Source of the DNA: Subtercola frigoramans
Lineage (GTDB): Bacteria; Actinomycetota; Actinomycetes; Actinomycetales; Microbacteriaceae
Assembly (NCBI RefSeq): GCF_016907385.1
Contig: NZ_JAFBBU010000001.1
Span: forward strand, 2,666,001-2,730,000
Direction: 5' to 3'
Length of the DNA stretch: 64,000 nucleotides
Numbering within the stretch: the stretch's first letter is position 1; each line of letters starts with the position of its first letter. Under the pieces are notes generated by a model that made no database searches, was not told where the DNA came from, and saw only the letters and a program-made list of their open reading frames with translations. Made by a program: the position numbers and the translations under genes. Of the stretch, positions 27,838 through 37,087 are shown in pieces.

Positions 27838-29250
27838 ATGCCAAAGAAGCCGATCCCTTACTACTGGTCCAGCGTCGATTGGGCGAAGCTCGTTGACGAG
27901 TTTCCGCCCCCGCCATTCTTCGACGAGGTGATGGCCGACACATCTGACGATGCTCTTCTCGAGCTTCAGAATGCCCGGTTCCTCGCTCGAATGAAGGATG
28001 CCTGGTCTGTTCCCTTCTATAGAAACCGTTGGAGCGCTGTCGGCCTGGAGCCAGGCGACATTCGCGGCCTTGACGATCTCGAGAAGATCCCGACCTTCAC
28101 GAGTGACGACATCAAAACCTCGATCGAAGCGCATCCACCATTCGGCGATCATCAGAACTTCGCGCTAGAAACCATGACCGCACCGCTCAAGATCCAGTCG
28201 AGTGGCGGCACGTCGGGGCTGCCGAGGCCGACTCTGTTCGATCCGGTGGCCTGGGAGGTCCAGGCCATTCAGTTCGCGCGGGCTTTCGTTGCGCAGGGCT
28301 CCGAGGTCGGCGACATTCTGCAGATCACCCTGACCAACAGCCTCGGAAACACAGCGTGGTGCTCCTCTACGGCAGCCCAGCACTGGAGTGGGCTCGTACC
28401 GCTCACCACCGGATCGGGGGCGGTCACCAGTTCGGTTCGGCAACTCGAACTCGCCCGAGAATGGGGAACTGCTGGGTGGGTGGCGTTCGGCGAGTATATG
28501 AAGATTCTGGCCGAGACCGCCAAGACCGCCGGCATCGACCTGAAGAAGGAGCTTCCGACCCGGTTCATCCACACCTACCTCGGGGTCGATACTGAAGGTC
28601 ATCTGAGAAAGCTGCTCGAGGATGCGTGGGGCGCGCCTGTCTACGACAACTACGGCACGCATGAGGTCGGCCTCATCGGCTACGAATGTCAGCAGCAGAA
28701 CGGTCTGCACGTCAATGACGACACCGCCGTACTTCAGATCACCGACCGCGAAACCGGGCGAGCGCTGCCAGACGGTGCGGCCGGCAACATCGTCGTGACG
28801 AGTCTGCACCGATCGGTACCGCCGATCATCCGGTACAACCTCAAAGATCTGATGTACCGCGAGCCTCGCGAGAAGTGCGCATGCGGGGCCCGCACGACGA
28901 AGCTCTCGGGCTTTCTCGGCAGAAGCGACGAGATGGTCAAGCTGCGCGCGACCAGCGTGTATCCGCGAGCCGCGCAAGACACGGTTCAAGGCGATGAGCG
29001 AGCCACGGGAGAGTTCATCTGCGTTGTTGAGAATGTCGGCACCGGCCTGAGCGCCAGGGAACGCATGACCGTTCGTGTCGAGGCCAAGCCCGAGGTCGAC
29101 GAAGGCCTGCTGCGGGCGAGTCTCTTAGCCCGCTTGGCCGATCTCTTCGGTGTCGCAGTCGATGTCGATATTGTGCCAGGTGGCTCGCTCGCACCGCTCA
29201 CCGGACTCGGCGGCGAAGGCAAAGTCAAACGACTCCTGGATCTGCGATGA
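27838..29250 (+). CDS. Phenylacetate-CoA ligase-family acyl-CoA synthetase
   Basis: AMP-forming CoA ligase of 470 residues that would activate the imported carboxylic acid. The ATG at 27838 has AGGAG upstream. The phosphate loop is SSGGTSGLPRPT near residue 120, with adenine-binding YDNYGTHEVG near 275 and a short Cys pair CACGAR (PaaK-like zinc/structural turn). The C-terminal domain has FLGRSDEMVKLRATSVYPRA and ends with GGEGKVKRLLDLR, with the catalytic Lys likely in GKVKR. It opens the plus-strand arm, coupled to the SDR by ATGA. Confidence 0.88.
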   Translation: MPKKPIPYYWSSVDWAKLVDEFPPPPFFDEVMADTSDDALLELQNARFLARMKDAWSVPFYRNRWSAVGLEPGDIRGLDDLEKIPTFTSDDIKTSIEAHPPFGDHQNFALETMTAPLKIQSSGGTSGLPRPTLFDPVAWEVQAIQFARAFVAQGSEVGDILQITLTNSLGNTAWCSSTAAQHWSGLVPLTTGSGAVTSSVRQLELAREWGTAGWVAFGEYMKILAETAKTAGIDLKKELPTRFIHTYLGVDTEGHLRKLLEDAWGAPVYDNYGTHEVGLIGYECQQQNGLHVNDDTAVLQITDRETGRALPDGAAGNIVVTSLHRSVPPIIRYNLKDLMYREPREKCACGARTTKLSGFLGRSDEMVKLRATSVYPRAAQDTVQGDERATGEFICVVENVGTGLSARERMTVRVEAKPEVDEGLLRASLLARLADLFGVAVDVDIVPGGSLAPLTGLGGEGKVKRLLDLR

Positions 29251-30017
29251 CAGAAGTCGACGATCCGTATGCCTCGCTTCGCGATCGGGTGACGATCATC
29301 ACCGGTGCGTCGTCAGGGCTCGGTGCTGCGTTCGCAGAGTCGTTCGCTCGAGCAGGTTCGAACGTCGTCGTGGCGGCTCGGCGCACCGAAAGGCTCGATG
29401 TCACGGCCGAAGCAGTTCGAAGCCTCGGGCGATCGGCATTGGTCGTCAAGACAGACGTTTCGGTGCCGGAGCAGTGCAGCGAACTGGTCGAACGGGCCAT
29501 CGAGCAGTTCGGGCGAGTCGACGTGCTCGTCAACAACGCGGGCATTTCGTCTGCCGTACCCGCCACCCGGGAGACCCCCGAGCAGTTCCGATCGATCATC
29601 GATGTGAATCTATACGGCTCGTATTGGATGGCGCAGGCGTGTGCGCGTGTCATGCAGCCGCAGAGCTCCATCATCAACATCTCGAGCGTGCTGGCCGTGA
29701 CGACCGCGCGTTTGCCTCAAGCCGCCTACACGGCGAGCAAGGCCGCCTTGGTGGGGCTCACCAGAGACCTTGCCCAGCAGTGGGGAATGCGAAAAGGAAT
29801 CCGGGTCAACGCCTTGGCCCCGGGCTACTTCGAGACCGAGATGACAGAGGCCTACGACGACGAGTACGTGACGACAGTGCTCCTGCCGAGAATCGTACTC
29901 GGGCGCGCGGGCCTGCCTGCCGAGCTGGCCGCCACGGCAGTGTGGCTGGCCTCCCCCGGCGCTGGATACATCACGGGGCAGACGATTCTCGTCGACGGCG
30001 GTATGTCAATTGCATGA
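29247..30017 (+). CDS. SDR oxidoreductase
   Basis: The 256-residue Rossmann enzyme has TGASSGLGAA, NNAGISS, catalytic Ser in NISSVLAV and YTASK. The C-terminus GYITGQTILVDGGMSIA is typical of the gluconate-5-dehydrogenase/FabG group. Translationally coupled to the CoA ligase. Substrate unknown; a hydroxyacyl-CoA or cyclic alcohol fits the context. Confidence 0.87.
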   Translation: MTEVDDPYASLRDRVTIITGASSGLGAAFAESFARAGSNVVVAARRTERLDVTAEAVRSLGRSALVVKTDVSVPEQCSELVERAIEQFGRVDVLVNNAGISSAVPATRETPEQFRSIIDVNLYGSYWMAQACARVMQPQSSIINISSVLAVTTARLPQAAYTASKAALVGLTRDLAQQWGMRKGIRVNALAPGYFETEMTEAYDDEYVTTVLLPRIVLGRAGLPAELAATAVWLASPGAGYITGQTILVDGGMSIA

Positions 30018-30077
30018 CTCCAGGTGCCCAAACAAGACCACCCACACCATTACTCTTCACCAATGAAAGGCATCAGG

Positions 30078-30491
30078 ATGCTCAGTAACTCAGTGCACGG
30101 TATCAATATCGCAGTCGGCGATCTCGACCGTTGGACCACGAAGTACGAACAGCTGCTGGGCGTGCCCAGCGTGCCGGTCGACGAGAACGGCTTCGCGTTT
30201 CCCGGCATGCGCGGGTCGTCATTCGACCTGAACGGCTTCAGTCTGAACCTCATCACCAGCGCAGATCCGACGACATCGGTAGGGCGCTTTCTCGAACGCA
30301 AGGGTGACGGGTTCTTCCTGCTGTCGCTGCGAGTAGACGACGTGGATGCGGCGGCGGAGCAGCTACGCGAGCAGGGCGTCGCTCCCCTGCTCGACACGGC
30401 GGCACGAGGTGCCGGCCATCTTCCGGTGAACTTCGTGCATCCCAAAGAAATGGCGGGCGTGCAGATCGAACTTATCGAGCTGCCGCGATAG
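30078..30491 (+). CDS. VOC-fold protein, methylmalonyl-CoA epimerase-like
   Basis: 137 residues from ATG 30078 (MLSNSVHGINIAVGDLDRW); GAAAGG upstream favours this start. The pattern matches the vicinal-oxygen-chelate family, closest in style to methylmalonyl-CoA epimerase: HGINIAV (metal His), FLERKGDGFFLLSLRVDDVDAA and FVHPKEMAGVQIELIEL (metal Glu). One expected metal His in the second half (usually HH/HL) is replaced by FFLL, so catalysis may differ. Confidence 0.75.
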   Translation: MLSNSVHGINIAVGDLDRWTTKYEQLLGVPSVPVDENGFAFPGMRGSSFDLNGFSLNLITSADPTTSVGRFLERKGDGFFLLSLRVDDVDAAAEQLREQGVAPLLDTAARGAGHLPVNFVHPKEMAGVQIELIELPR

Positions 30492-30540
30492 AGTCGGGCG
30501 AATAACCCCGATCATCCGCGAAAGCAGCGAACACACGACG

Positions 30541-31272
30541 ATGGCTAGACAAGCAATGGTTCGAGACGAGGTCGTACGTGCGGCGACCCGACTGTTCAAA
30601 GAGCGTGGCATTCGAGGCGTGACGCTGCAAGACATCGCCAACGAAGTCAATCTGACCAAGGGAGCGCTCTACCACTATTTCAGCAGCCGAGAAGATCTGC
30701 TTCGCCAGGTATTCGGCGACTGGATCAACGAAGAGCTCGAGAGCCTGCGCGAGCAGACCACGCGGTCGGGCAGCGCGACCGATGAGCTGCGCGCGTACGT
30801 GCGCTACCACGTCTCGTCGGTGGCGAGCAATATCGACCTCTACAGCCTGTCGTTCTCGGTCGAGTCAGAACTGCCGCCCGAGGTGCGGGCGGAGTTTCGT
30901 CGGCTGAAGCGCCGGAGTGACTCGGTGCTCAAAGAGATTCTGCTCCGCGGTTTCACGAGCGGGGAATTCGAACACCGCGATGAGAAGGTCATCGCGTTTG
31001 CAATCGACGGAATGTGCAACTGGCTCTCGAAGTGGTTCACTCCAGACGGACCGAAATCGTCACTCGACATCGCCGACGATTTCATCGAGCTGATTCTTCG
31101 CGGCATTCGTCGAAGTAACGACAATGGGATGCCCGCCGGAACGCGGGAGGCGGAAGGCGCCGTCGAAACGGCGGAGTATCACGCCCGCTCCATCCGCTTT
31201 CACAGCGAGCGACTCGAGCAGCTGCTCCCCTCGCTTTCGAGCGCGAACACGTCGGCCGATTCGACGTCGTAA
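30541..31272 (+). CDS. TetR-family transcriptional regulator
   Basis: 243 residues. N-terminal HTH: AATRLFKERGIRGVTLQDIA, TKGALYHYFSSREDLL. The ligand domain resembles regulators of fatty-acid or CoA catabolism. Located inside the plus arm between the VOC gene and the convergent MBL gene, so likely represses both arms and is relieved by a pathway acyl-CoA (inference). Confidence 0.88.
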   Translation: MARQAMVRDEVVRAATRLFKERGIRGVTLQDIANEVNLTKGALYHYFSSREDLLRQVFGDWINEELESLREQTTRSGSATDELRAYVRYHVSSVASNIDLYSLSFSVESELPPEVRAEFRRLKRRSDSVLKEILLRGFTSGEFEHRDEKVIAFAIDGMCNWLSKWFTPDGPKSSLDIADDFIELILRGIRRSNDNGMPAGTREAEGAVETAEYHARSIRFHSERLEQLLPSLSSANTSADSTS

Positions 31273-31282
31273 GCCGCTCGTG

Positions 31283-32212
31283 TCAGGCCTGCAACGTCTC
31301 GAGCCTGGTGCGATGCTGGGCTGTCTGGGTGAGGGCTGACGCGAGGTGCGTGCCGTGCAGGCCGGCCCATCCGCCCGACCAGCGCACCCGGGAAGCCAGC
31401 TCCCACGTCGTCTGAGAGGGAGCTGACTCGAGCAGCTGTTCGATTTCACGAGAGCGTTCATGGTGATGAGCAAGAAGCGCCTTGCGGCGATCGCCGACGG
31501 TCGGTCTATGTTCGCCGTGACCCGGAAGCAACTGGAACTGATCGTAGATCGCGAGCTTTTCGAGTGATTCAAGGTAGCTCTGCAGCGGATCAGGAGATGC
31601 ACCACCCAGCCCGATGCCGGAATTCATTTCGGAGAGAATATGATCGCCCGAGAACAGCAGTTCGCGGCGCAGCTCGACGTAGCAGCCGTGCCCGTCGGTG
31701 TGACCTGGCGTCGCCACAAGGTGCAGATCGAAGCCGGGGATCGCAAGCTGCTCGAGATCCTCGAGCATCACGTCAGGCTGCACGTCTGGGGCGTCGAGGT
31801 AGTCGAACGTCGTGATCAACTCGTTCGCGACCTCGCGCGGAACACCCCACCGCTCATACTGTGCGTGCAGCGAGATGTGCCTGACGGGCATCCGATCGCG
31901 CTCCTCACGAATGGCCTGCTGCTCGCGCGCCGGCAACGTCAGAGGCACGCCTCGTCGCTGCAGCTCGCGCGCAAACCCGAGATGGTCGGGGTGAAAGTGC
32001 GTCACGATGACAGATGTGACGTCTGCCAGCGTCGAACCGAGCGATTCCAGCGCCGTCGTCATGAACGTCATCGAGTGAGCCTCGCCCCAACCGGGATCGA
32101 TCAGATGAAGCCCACCGTCATCGGCTCGCAGGAGGTACGCAGCGACGGTGGCCGGGCCAGAACCAGGAATCGGCAGATCGAGCTTCCAGACGTTTGCGGC
32201 TATGGACTGCAT
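31283..32212 (-). CDS. Metallo-beta-lactamase-fold hydrolase 1
   Basis: 309 residues. ATG 32212 (MQSIAANVWKLDLPIPG) is set by AAGGAG 6 nt upstream. Metal-binding motif HFHPDHLG near 77, further ligands in ATPGHTDGH, FSGDHI and a C-terminal PGHGEHR. LACTB2/glyoxalase-II-like, with a C-terminal winged-helix-like tail. Probably a thioesterase or lactonase for a pathway intermediate. Divergent from the OYE gene. Confidence 0.85.
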   Translation of the reverse strand: MQSIAANVWKLDLPIPGSGPATVAAYLLRADDGGLHLIDPGWGEAHSMTFMTTALESLGSTLADVTSVIVTHFHPDHLGFARELQRRGVPLTLPAREQQAIREERDRMPVRHISLHAQYERWGVPREVANELITTFDYLDAPDVQPDVMLEDLEQLAIPGFDLHLVATPGHTDGHGCYVELRRELLFSGDHILSEMNSGIGLGGASPDPLQSYLESLEKLAIYDQFQLLPGHGEHRPTVGDRRKALLAHHHERSREIEQLLESAPSQTTWELASRVRWSGGWAGLHGTHLASALTQTAQHRTRLETLQA

Positions 32213-32329
32213 GAAATCTCCTTGCTTGACACAGGTCGTGCTCGCCATCATGATGGTACCAACTGACGAGTCAACTTTTTGAACGTCAGGTGAATTGAGC
32301 GAACCGACTCGCTACCAATGGAGGTAATG

Positions 32330-34321
32330 ATGGACAAGTACGCACCCCTCTGGGAACCGCTCCAGGTCGGACCCGTAACACTCAAGAACCGAGTGGTGGT
32401 CACTCCGCACGCCCTGCAGTACGCCGAACACAATCTGATGACGCAGCAGAGCGTCGACTACTACGAGGAGCGGGCGAAGGGCGGCGCGGGCCTCATCTTC
32501 ACCGAAGCGCAGGCCGTGCATCCGACCAGTGCGGGCTTGGCACCGCGCACCACGCAGGGCTGGAAGACCGAAGTCATTCCGGTGTACGAACGACTCGCGA
32601 AAGCAGTGCACAAGTACGGCGCCAAGGTGTTCGTCGACCTCTCGCACTTCGGCGTCGAAGACTACAACACCATGCATCTCGAGAGCTGGCGAGCACTCTG
32701 GAGCCCTTCGGGACTGCCGTCGACGACCTACAACGAAATCGGTCGTGCAATGACGCACGACGACATTGCCGAACTCGTCGCTGCGTTCGCTCGTACCGCT
32801 CGGAACGCTCAGGTGGCCGGCCTCGACGGGGCCGAGGTTCACGCCGCGCACGGTTACCTGCTCTGCAGCTTCTTGTCTCCCTTGACGAACATCCGTACCG
32901 ATGAATACGGCGGCAGCACCCAGAACCGCTGCCGCATCGTGATCGAGTGTGCCCGCGCCGTTCGCGAGCAGTGCGGTTCTGACTTCGCTGTCGGGGTGCG
33001 CCTCTCGATGACCGAGTACGCACCGGGTGGCATCGACGCCGACGAAGGCGAGCGCATCGTGAAGATTCTCGCCAACTCGGCAATCTTCGACTACCTCAGC
33101 ATCAGTGCGGGCAACGCATCGTCGTTCGATCACGTCGTTTCCCCCATGAGCATCCCCGGCACACCGCTGGTAGAACTCGCGGCCCGCGCCAAGAAAGCGG
33201 CCGGGGGTCTGCCCGTACTCACAGCCAACGGAGTCACCGAGCTGTCTGTTGCAGCCGACATCATCGCCGAAGGCAAAGCCGACCTGGTGGCGATGACCCG
33301 CGCCCACATCGCCGACCCGCACTTGGTCAACAAAGCACTGGCCGGGCGTGAAGGTGAGATTCGTCACTGCGTCGGCGCAAACCAGGGATGCATCAACCGC
33401 ATGGCCAAGGGCTGGTCGTTGACATGCACGCAGAATCCTGCAGCCGGCCGCGAGAAGACACTCGGCCTCGGCACTCTCAAGCTTTCTGAGAAACCCAAGA
33501 AGGTCGTGGTGATCGGGGGCGGGCCAGCCGGCATGCGCGCGGCAGAGACCGCGGCATCCCGTGGTCACAACGTCATTCTGCTCGAAAAAGAGGACCGCCT
33601 CGGCGGCCAGATCAAGTACGCCGCACGTCTGGCGACTCGCGGTCGGTGGGCGGTCATGATCCACGACATGGAGCGCAAGCTCGAGCTGTACAACGTGGAT
33701 GTGCGCACCGGCGTCGACGCGACCATCGACCTGCTGCGCGAGCTCGAGCCCGACCACGTCGTTCTGGCAACGGGATCGACGTGGCGCACGGACGGGTACT
33801 CGGTCAAGCTGGCAGGGCGGCCGGGCATCCCGGGCCTGGATCAGGTGCGCGTGCTCGACCCCATCGAAGCGATCGTCTACCCCGAACGGTGCGGTGACCG
33901 GGTGCTCATCGTCGATGACACCGGCGACTACCTGGCCCTTGGCCTGGCCGAGACTCTCGCCAAGCAGGGCAAGAGCGTCGAGGTCGTGACGGCGGGGCTG
34001 TTCGCCGGCGAGAACATTCTGTACACGCTCGACATCGGGCACCTCTACCCTCGACTTTATGCAGCAGGCGTCACCGTCACAGCGCAGCACATCATCGCGG
34101 AGGTCAACTCCGAAGGAGCAGTCGTGACACGAATCTGGGACGGCGCATCGCGCTCCACCCCTGTCGACTCGATCGTGACGGTCATGTTGCGAGACCCCGA
34201 AACGGCACTGCTCGCCTCACTCCAGGCCGAGTTCGATGTGTCGGTGGTCGGCGACGTTCTAGCACCGCGCCGAGTCGACGAGGCGATCTACGAAGGTGAG
34301 ATGGCCGGCCGTGGAATCTAG
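32330..34321 (+). CDS. OYE / 2,4-dienoyl-CoA reductase-like flavoprotein lacking one Fe-S cysteine
   Basis: The 663-residue two-module enzyme has an FMN TIM-barrel (YAPLWEPLQVGPVTLKNRVV to ~370) and a C-terminal FAD/NAD(P) half (VVVIGGGPAGMRAAETAA; LATGSTWRTDG). GGAGGT just upstream selects ATG 32330. The barrel has the HGYLLCSFLSPLTNIRTDEYGGS signature. Between the modules FadH-type enzymes carry C-x2-C-x3-C-x11-C for a 4Fe-4S cluster; here it reads CVGANQGC…TC, so the second Cys is Ala. Likely role: reduction of a double bond in an acyl-CoA or cyclic enone. Couples with the MBL gene downstream (11-bp overlap). Confidence 0.9.
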   Translation: MDKYAPLWEPLQVGPVTLKNRVVVTPHALQYAEHNLMTQQSVDYYEERAKGGAGLIFTEAQAVHPTSAGLAPRTTQGWKTEVIPVYERLAKAVHKYGAKVFVDLSHFGVEDYNTMHLESWRALWSPSGLPSTTYNEIGRAMTHDDIAELVAAFARTARNAQVAGLDGAEVHAAHGYLLCSFLSPLTNIRTDEYGGSTQNRCRIVIECARAVREQCGSDFAVGVRLSMTEYAPGGIDADEGERIVKILANSAIFDYLSISAGNASSFDHVVSPMSIPGTPLVELAARAKKAAGGLPVLTANGVTELSVAADIIAEGKADLVAMTRAHIADPHLVNKALAGREGEIRHCVGANQGCINRMAKGWSLTCTQNPAAGREKTLGLGTLKLSEKPKKVVVIGGGPAGMRAAETAASRGHNVILLEKEDRLGGQIKYAARLATRGRWAVMIHDMERKLELYNVDVRTGVDATIDLLRELEPDHVVLATGSTWRTDGYSVKLAGRPGIPGLDQVRVLDPIEAIVYPERCGDRVLIVDDTGDYLALGLAETLAKQGKSVEVVTAGLFAGENILYTLDIGHLYPRLYAAGVTVTAQHIIAEVNSEGAVVTRIWDGASRSTPVDSIVTVMLRDPETALLASLQAEFDVSVVGDVLAPRRVDEAIYEGEMAGRGI

Positions 34322-35270
34322 CATCCGTTCGTCAGAGACAACTACCGTGCGAAGCTGGCAGGTCGGTGATGTGAAGATCACGCAGGTGATCGAAATGCCG
34401 GTCGAGGCAGGAACACTCGACGGCCTCATCGAGGAGGCCACCCCAGAAGCGGTTCAAGCCATTTCGTGGCTCTACCCCGACTACGCGAACGCAGAGGGTC
34501 AGACCCTGTGGAGCCTGCACTCCTACATCGTCGATACCGGTTCGAGTGTCATCGTCGTCGACACCTGCTGTGGCAACGGCAAGTCGGCCCCTCTCATCCC
34601 GGCGTGGGCACACCTTGACACCGCCTTTCTCGAGCGCTTCGGGCAGGCTGGATATGACCGCGAGAAGGTCGACTTCGTTCTCTCGACGCACTTGCACCTC
34701 GACCACGTCGGATGGAACACCATGGCGGAGGGCGGCGAATTCGTACCCACCTTTCCGAACGCCCGGTATGTTTACATTCAAGACGAATTCGACTACCACA
34801 AAGGCATCGCCGACGGTGCTCAGATCTCGACCGACCTGGCCGGCGCTGTGGTCTACGAGGGCGCCAACCCCGATATTCACCAGCAGACGCAGTTGGTCTT
34901 CGCCGAATCCATTCAGCCGTGCATTGATGCAGGGCTCGTCGATCTGGTGCCCACCGGTCATCCTGTCACCGAGAGTGTGCGGTATTTCTCGACGCCGGGG
35001 CACACGAAGTGGCATCACAGCGTGCTCATCGAGTCGGCTGGAGAGCGTGCATTCATCACCGGAGACTTCATTCACCATCCGGCACAGATCGCGCATCCCG
35101 CATGGAAGTCGCACGGTGACTTCGACCGCCCCTTGAGCGCTGCGCGCCGTGAGGAATTCGTCGAAGCGAACGCCGACACCGACTTGCTCATTCTCGGAAC
35201 GCACTTCGCCGGCACCAGCGCCGGGCGAATCGTTCGAGACGCAGACGGCTATCGGTTGGAATCGATCTAG
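34311..35270 (+). CDS. Metallo-beta-lactamase-fold hydrolase 2
   Basis: 319 residues from GTG 34311 with AAGGTGAG upstream (alternatives GTG 34296 and 34347). HLHLDHVGWN metal motif near 125, FSTPGHTKWHH and FITGDFIHH ligands, GTHFAG near the end. Resembles AHL-lactonase/quercetinase-like MBL enzymes rather than glyoxalase II. Two different MBL enzymes in one pathway suggests separate lactone and thioester hydrolysis steps (inference). Overlaps the preceding gene by 11 bp. Confidence 0.85.
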   Translation: MESSIRSSETTTVRSWQVGDVKITQVIEMPVEAGTLDGLIEEATPEAVQAISWLYPDYANAEGQTLWSLHSYIVDTGSSVIVVDTCCGNGKSAPLIPAWAHLDTAFLERFGQAGYDREKVDFVLSTHLHLDHVGWNTMAEGGEFVPTFPNARYVYIQDEFDYHKGIADGAQISTDLAGAVVYEGANPDIHQQTQLVFAESIQPCIDAGLVDLVPTGHPVTESVRYFSTPGHTKWHHSVLIESAGERAFITGDFIHHPAQIAHPAWKSHGDFDRPLSAARREEFVEANADTDLLILGTHFAGTSAGRIVRDADGYRLESI

Positions 35271-37087
35271 TGGCCGGTTCTGTCATTCAGCAGAAATTGC
35301 TGCCCACCCTGGATTTCTTTTTGTTCGAGTGGCTGGCACTTGACACCCTTCTGGAACGAGAGCGTTTTTCCGATCACTCGGGCGAGACGTGCCGAGAGTT
35401 GCTCGCCGCCGCCTCTGAGGTCGCCGCCGAAGTCTTCGAGCCGGCGAACCGCATCAGCGACCGCGAAGAACCGAGCATCGACGGCGACGGAGAGGTGGTG
35501 CTGCCCGAATCGACGCACCAGGCGTGGCACGCGTATCGCTCGCTGGGCATCATGGGCGCAAGCCACGACGACGAGCACGGCGGTCTGCAGCTCCCCCGGC
35601 TCGTCGATATGGCGGCGCGGGTCGTCTTTTCGGCCTCAGGCCCGAACGTCGCCCCGATCCTTCTCACCGAAAGCAACGCCGCACTGATTCTGCAACACGG
35701 GTCGGACGAGCAACGCAGGGTGTTCGCGCTTCCTCAGCTCGAAGCGCGCTGGTCAGGCACGATGGCCATGTCTGAATCGCAGGCCGGCTCCTCCCTCGCC
35801 GACATCCTGACTCGAGCGACCCCAGACGGCGAAGGGTTCGAGCTCGACCCCCTCGGGCCGCGTTACCGAATCATCGGCGACAAGATGTGGATCAGCGCGG
35901 CCGAGCACACTCTGACCGAGAACATCGTGCACCTCGTGCTTGCAAAAATCCCGCAACCCGATGGCATGGTCAGCGCCGACACCGCGGCACTATCGCTGTT
36001 CATCGTTCCGAAATTCATGGTCGGGCCCTCCACCGAACTGCTCGAACACAACGATGTTCGGCTCATCGGCCTCAACCACAAGCTGGGCAATCGGGGCATC
36101 CCGAACACCGCGCTCAGCTTCGGCGGCACGGCTCAGAACCCCAGGGGTGCGGTCGGCTACCTAGTGGGTGAACCGGGCCAGGGCCTCGCCCAGATGTTCC
36201 ACATGATGAACGCGGCGCGTACCGAGATCGGTCTGCTCGCCGCATCCATCGGCTTCGCCGGATTCGCCGTCTCGCTCGACTACGCCAAGTGGCGTCGACA
36301 GGGCCGCCTGCGCGGCGTTACATCGGCGGAACAGGTCCCGATCATCGAGCATGCCGATGTCAAGAGGATGCTCCTCGCCCAGAAGTCGTATGCCGAGGGC
36401 GGAATCGCGCTTTCGCTGTACGTGGCGAAATTGCTCGACGATCAACAGACGGGTAGTGCCGAAGCAGCCAGTAGCGCCGGTGCCCTTCTCGACATCTTGA
36501 CACCCGTGCTCAAGAGCTGGCCCAGTGAATGGTGCCTCGAAGGCAACAGCCTCGCGATTCAGGTCATGGGAGGCGTCGGATACACCCGCGACTTCCCCGT
36601 CGAACAATACTGGCGCGACCAGCGGCTGAACATGATTCACGAAGGGACACATGGCGTGCAAGCCATGGATCTCCTCGGCCGGAAGGTGAGACAGAACGGC
36701 GGGCAATCGCTCGCGGAGCTCGGCGCGAAGATCGCGCGAACCGTTCTTGCGGGAAATGAAGCCGATTTCGAGAACGAATCCGACGCCCTCGCATCTGCAT
36801 GGGAAAGCGTCGTGCGGGCGGCCAATCACGCCTGGGAATCCGGAGACCCACGCGATGCCCTAGCGAACGCGACCCCGTTCTTGCAAGGATTCGGGCACGT
36901 AGTTATCGCATGGATTCATCTAGACCTGGCAATCGCGGCGAGATCATCGTCACATTCCGAGTCCGCGGGACGCCTAGCAGCCACGAACTACTTCTTCACC
37001 TACGAGTTGCCCAAAGTCAACGCCTGGCTGAACGTCGTAGAGAATCGCGAGAAACTCTGCCGCGATGTCGATGGCTGGTCGTTGTAA
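35270..37087 (+). CDS. Long acyl-CoA dehydrogenase (FadE5/DmdC-like)
   Basis: 605 residues, the length of the ACAD group with an extra C-terminal domain. Visible: SGTMAMSESQAGSSLADI (FAD-binding stretch), KMWISAAEHTL, NAARTEIGLLAASIGFAG and IQVMGGVGYTRDFPVEQYWRDQRLNMIHEGTHGVQAMDLLGRK, with catalytic Glu in IHEGT. The start overlaps the MBL stop by one base (TAGTG). Likely passes electrons to the EtfAB encoded in the other arm. Last gene of the plus arm. Confidence 0.92.
   Translation: MAGSVIQQKLLPTLDFFLFEWLALDTLLERERFSDHSGETCRELLAAASEVAAEVFEPANRISDREEPSIDGDGEVVLPESTHQAWHAYRSLGIMGASHDDEHGGLQLPRLVDMAARVVFSASGPNVAPILLTESNAALILQHGSDEQRRVFALPQLEARWSGTMAMSESQAGSSLADILTRATPDGEGFELDPLGPRYRIIGDKMWISAAEHTLTENIVHLVLAKIPQPDGMVSADTAALSLFIVPKFMVGPSTELLEHNDVRLIGLNHKLGNRGIPNTALSFGGTAQNPRGAVGYLVGEPGQGLAQMFHMMNAARTEIGLLAASIGFAGFAVSLDYAKWRRQGRLRGVTSAEQVPIIEHADVKRMLLAQKSYAEGGIALSLYVAKLLDDQQTGSAEAASSAGALLDILTPVLKSWPSEWCLEGNSLAIQVMGGVGYTRDFPVEQYWRDQRLNMIHEGTHGVQAMDLLGRKVRQNGGQSLAELGAKIARTVLAGNEADFENESDALASAWESVVRAANHAWESGDPRDALANATPFLQGFGHVVIAWIHLDLAIAARSSSHSESAGRLAATNYFFTYELPKVNAWLNVVENREKLCRDVDGWSL

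Noticed and set aside
32312..34090. Long minus-strand frame opposite the OYE gene
   Set aside because: Antisense shadow with His/Asp-rich composition and no motif.
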